Source: Rhynchopus euleeides (taxonomy: Eukaryota > Euglenozoa > Diplonemea > Diplonemida > Diplonemidae). Taken from it: a DNA stretch of 64,000 nt. The notes beneath the pieces were generated by a model, which was given only the letters and a program-made list of their open reading frames with translations, did no database searches and was not told the origin of the DNA. The translations under genes and the position numbers were made by a program. Position 1 is the stretch's first letter. Each line of letters opens with the position of its first letter. The stretch spans positions 1,736,001 to 1,800,000 of the forward strand of contig OY723250.1 of NCBI GenBank assembly GCA_963210315.1. The letters are read 5' to 3'. Positions 61,210 through 64,000 of this stretch are shown here, one piece after another.

Positions 61210-63120
61210 ATGTCGGGCGTGCCTATGGAGGAGGCGAAGCCCACCCCCCAGCAAGGGAAGGGGTTTGTGCGGCTCTCCGTCCGGTTCCTCTTCCAGAAGT
61301 TCTTCGAGAGCGCGCGGAGCAAGTCGCACGTCCTGCTGCGACTGCCGCTCTGCGCGATGTTCGGCGCGGTCCTTGCGGCGGAGCTTGCGATGTACATCTG
61401 GGTCCGCTTGGCAGTCCTCTTCCTCGAATACACCTTGGCACGCAGGCGTGAGGTGGAGGGGAGCCTCCATGCAAAGCGCCGCGAGGCGACAACCTACAAA
61501 GAATACATCCGCATCTGCAAGGACATCGATGCCTTGGAGGGCCGCCAGCGGTGGCGCGACGACCCCCGCAGCCACCACTACGACAGCGCGCTCCTCGTCA
61601 GCATGACGCGCAGCCTCCGTGAGCTCCGCAGCGCGGGGAACGTGAGGGAGCTGATGCATACCATGTCGTATGGGCGCAACTTCGGGGGGATGATGAACCT
61701 CGACCTCTACACAAAGGCCTGGGGGGGCAGCAAGGTGTGCATCGAGGACTATGTGGACGAGGTGGTGGCCTGCACGGAGATGATTGCGAGCCACCCCATC
61801 GACGAGGCGAAGCAGCCTGTGCTGGCGCAGGACAGGCGGCGGTTCTTCCTGAAGGCGCGCACCGAGTTCGGCAACACCTGCCTCCTGATGTCGGGCGGCG
61901 CGATGCTCGGGCTCTACCACCTGGGGGTGATCAAGGCGCTGCTCGAGAATGACATCCTCCCGAAGTACATGTCAGGTGCGTCGGCAGGGGCTGTCATCGG
62001 TTGTTTCCTCGCCGCCCGCACCGACGACGAGATCCGTGCGGAGGTGGCAGACCCGACGGTCCTCAGCGAGAAGTTCGGCGCGCTGGGCCCCTTCTGGGGG
62101 GGGCGGACGTATCAGCTTGTGAAGGCCTTCACCGACGGCGTGGTGTACGACTTCGACAACTTCTATAAGAAGATCCTATTCTTCACGCGGAACTACACCT
62201 TCCTGGAGGCTTACAAGAAGACGGGCCGTGTCCTCAACATCACCTGCACCCCTGCCAAGACATCGGAGGTCAAGCGCAACCCTCCCCAGATGCTGAACTA
62301 CATCACGGCACCCCACGTCCCCATCGCGCTCGCGGTGATGGCGTCATCCTGCGTGCCTCTGCTGATGCACCCCGTTGTGATTATGGAGCGTGTGCGTGAT
62401 GAGGATGGGGCGTATGTCCAAAAGCCAGGCGCGCCCAAAGGGAATTACCTGGAGTGCCCCTACTTCCCATCTGAGGACTACGAAGATGAGGTGAAGATGC
62501 GTGATGGGTCGTTCGAGTCGGACATCCCCACGCATTATATGGCGCGTGTGTTTGACGGGGATTTCAACATTGTGTCGCAGGTGAACCCACACGTGGTGCC
62601 CTTCTTCTTCAACAACACGGGGGAGGCGGGGCGGCCGCTGCGCAGCTGGAACAGCAAGGGCGGATGGCGGGGCGGGTTCCTGCTGTCGCTCGCCGAGATG
62701 TGGCTGAAGGAGGACATGCGGAAGAACATCAAGGTGATGTCGTCGATGCGCCTGCTCTTCGATGTGTTCGGGGTGGACTGGGGTGCGCTGTGGCTGCAGG
62801 AGAGCATGGGAGACGTCACCATCACCCCCTCCATCAACATGTGGGAGTTCTTCAACATCTCGAAGAATCTCCCGGATGGGGACCACGGCAAGGATGAGCT
62901 CAGGCGCCGCATCCGTGAGACTGAGCGGAAGACCTGGAATGCCATTCCGATGCTGATGAACCGGATGCGCATCCAGAATGCGCTGGAGAAGGCTGACAGG
63001 CAGCACAACATCCACAACGTGCCTGTCACCACGCTCCTGACCCCCCACCTTGGCGAAGGCGCTGACAGTCAGCACAGCGATGCTGAGACTGACGAGGGCC
63101 ACGAGGGTGCTGACCACTGA
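61210..63120 (+). CDS. SDP1/TGL-type patatin-like triacylglycerol lipase
   Basis: 636 residues. A paired hydrophobic region (about 42-74) probably anchors it to the ER or lipid droplet. An N-terminal helical region of the plant SDP1 / yeast Tgl3-5 type follows (YKEYIRICKDIDALEG, LRSAGNVRELMHTMSYGRNFGG). The patatin core has the oxyanion loop SGGAMLGLYHLGV (about 228), the nucleophile motif GASAG (about 257) and the catalytic Asp in RDGSFESDIP (about 432), so the Ser-Asp dyad is complete. These enzymes release fatty acids from stored triacylglycerol. The C-terminal part (SMRLLFDVFGVDW..PSINMWEFFNI) is also family-like, then an acidic tail. ATG 61210 follows a pyrimidine tract; the open frame before it translates leader. 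Length fits the family (about 600-900). Confidence 0.85.
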   Translation: MSGVPMEEAKPTPQQGKGFVRLSVRFLFQKFFESARSKSHVLLRLPLCAMFGAVLAAELAMYIWVRLAVLFLEYTLARRREVEGSLHAKRREATTYKEYIRICKDIDALEGRQRWRDDPRSHHYDSALLVSMTRSLRELRSAGNVRELMHTMSYGRNFGGMMNLDLYTKAWGGSKVCIEDYVDEVVACTEMIASHPIDEAKQPVLAQDRRRFFLKARTEFGNTCLLMSGGAMLGLYHLGVIKALLENDILPKYMSGASAGAVIGCFLAARTDDEIRAEVADPTVLSEKFGALGPFWGGRTYQLVKAFTDGVVYDFDNFYKKILFFTRNYTFLEAYKKTGRVLNITCTPAKTSEVKRNPPQMLNYITAPHVPIALAVMASSCVPLLMHPVVIMERVRDEDGAYVQKPGAPKGNYLECPYFPSEDYEDEVKMRDGSFESDIPTHYMARVFDGDFNIVSQVNPHVVPFFFNNTGEAGRPLRSWNSKGGWRGGFLLSLAEMWLKEDMRKNIKVMSSMRLLFDVFGVDWGALWLQESMGDVTITPSINMWEFFNISKNLPDGDHGKDELRRRIRETERKTWNAIPMLMNRMRIQNALEKADRQHNIHNVPVTTLLTPHLGEGADSQHSDAETDEGHEGADH

Positions 63121-64000
63121 GAAGGGTGTTGAAGAGCCTTGTGGCATGGCATGCAGTGCACAGGCCTTTGATTAATGCCTGTGGGGGTGGCAGTAATGTG
63201 GTGCTCGTTCGTTCCCTCCGCGTGTGCCGGTGGTCAAATCCGTGATCACTTGTGTTGTTGTTGTGCCGCCTCGGCCCTTAGAGTGTGTGTGAGGAGGGCC
63301 TCTTGAAATTGCGATGTGAATTTGTGTATTGCAGTGAAGGCTTCGTCAGAGTTCGGCTCGGTGTGACCCTACACCAAGCTTAAATAATAATGCGTGTCAC
63401 TGTGTGTATGGCAGTGAAGAGACACATCAATCGCAGGTGCTCGATGTGCTCTGCACGGCTCTAAAAAGATTACCGTGTGTGTGTGGGAGGGTGTGGGTGA
63501 TGTTTGCTGGGTATCTTATAAGCAAGGGTATCAGTTGGAGGGCGTGGAAAAAGAGGAATTGTGAACCCAGAGAGAAGGCTTACCTTCGCATCTGCCGCGG
63601 CATTGGGGGTTGCTCGACTGCAGCATTTTTCCTTTGTTTCGGCAAGGCGAAACCGCCTGGTTCGACATTTTTTTTAGCGCACGCGACACCTTGTTGGGCG
63701 GAAATGTGCCAACTGCCGGTCACCCGCTCTCTACCTGCTCCGCAACCACCCAGCCCTGCAGTGGTGTAGGCCACGAGTTGTGGCAGTGTCAGTGAAATGG
63801 AAAAGGATGGATTCCTGAGGGACAGTGACACTTTTCAGGCAATAGAATGACCTCAATATCCGTGCTGACCGTGATGACGAACCGCGTCTCTTCATCAGAC
63901 GAAGGTTCGCAAGTGCGTGTGCGTTGAGGTTCCAACGCACCACGATATCATCACCGAGTCAGCCCGAGGAGATCAGGCCTGCAATCGACACACTGATCAT
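63121..64000. other. Downstream region, no gene seen
   Basis: Includes 63330-63480, related to the tandem repeats at 41345-41740 (GTGTGT..GGCAGTGAAG, GAGTTCGGCTCGGTGTGACC). Confidence 0.45.

Noticed and set aside
60997-61920. 307-codon frame on the - strand
   Set aside because: Shadow of the patatin-like gene.

Overview
This is a eukaryotic, GC-rich, protist-type window. Host genes have few or no introns. The two introns placed with confidence have GTATGT donors and C/A-rich acceptors ending in CAG. Every host gene recognised lies on the + strand, as do both LINEs. Intergenic DNA is full of G/C homopolymer runs and small repeats. The gene content (dynamin-like GTPase, SDP1/TGL-type patatin lipase, FUSC/ALMT-like membrane protein, Cache-linked class III cyclase, HROB-like OB-fold protein, U-box proteins) and this style would suit a chromerid or related alveolate alga, but that is inference; no rRNA or marker gene fixes the taxon. 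No LTR, retrovirus-like or Polinton-like element was recognised.

Layout. 1-9859: tandem array of about 1.7-2.3 kb units, each with a small gene for a one-pass membrane protein with a U-box and a Pro-rich tail holding a P(T/S)AP motif; five genes, one without its U-box. 9860-13.9 kb: a LINE with RT, RNase H and a duplicated Cys/His C-terminus that cuts off a sixth unit. 14.1-17.0 kb: dynamin-like GTPase gene with one intron. 17.19-20.57 kb: a 3.4 kb terminal-inverted-repeat element with a 4-bp target duplication, full of AT-rich palindromes. 21.1-23.8 kb: HROB-like and F-box-like genes. 27.9-30.5 kb: FUSC/ALMT-like gene. 30.9-31.8 kb: hAT element with a perfect 8-bp target duplication. 34.3-36.9 kb: receptor-type cyclase gene with an in-frame TAG and a probable 3' frameshift. 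38.5-42.9 kb: three short inverted-repeat elements. 42.9-49.7 kb: a large LINE with three OTU-like modules, RT and a restriction-like endonuclease. 50.2 kb: BED-finger hAT remnant. 51.1-52.55 kb: foldback element. 55.86 kb: initiator-tRNA-Met-derived SINE-like sequence. 57.6-58.1 kb: MITE with a 6-bp target duplication. 59.7-63.1 kb: a coiled protein of unknown role and an SDP1-like lipase.

How it fits together. The single-copy genes look like a mix of housekeeping functions (membrane fission/fusion, recombination, transport, signalling, lipid turnover) and are not an operon or pathway. The most coherent system is the U-box array: a membrane anchor, an E2-binding domain and an ESCRT-I docking motif on one short protein suggest membrane-protein ubiquitination and sorting. 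The rest of the interest is in mobile DNA: two unusual LINEs and several palindrome-rich non-autonomous elements whose ends and target duplications can be read directly.
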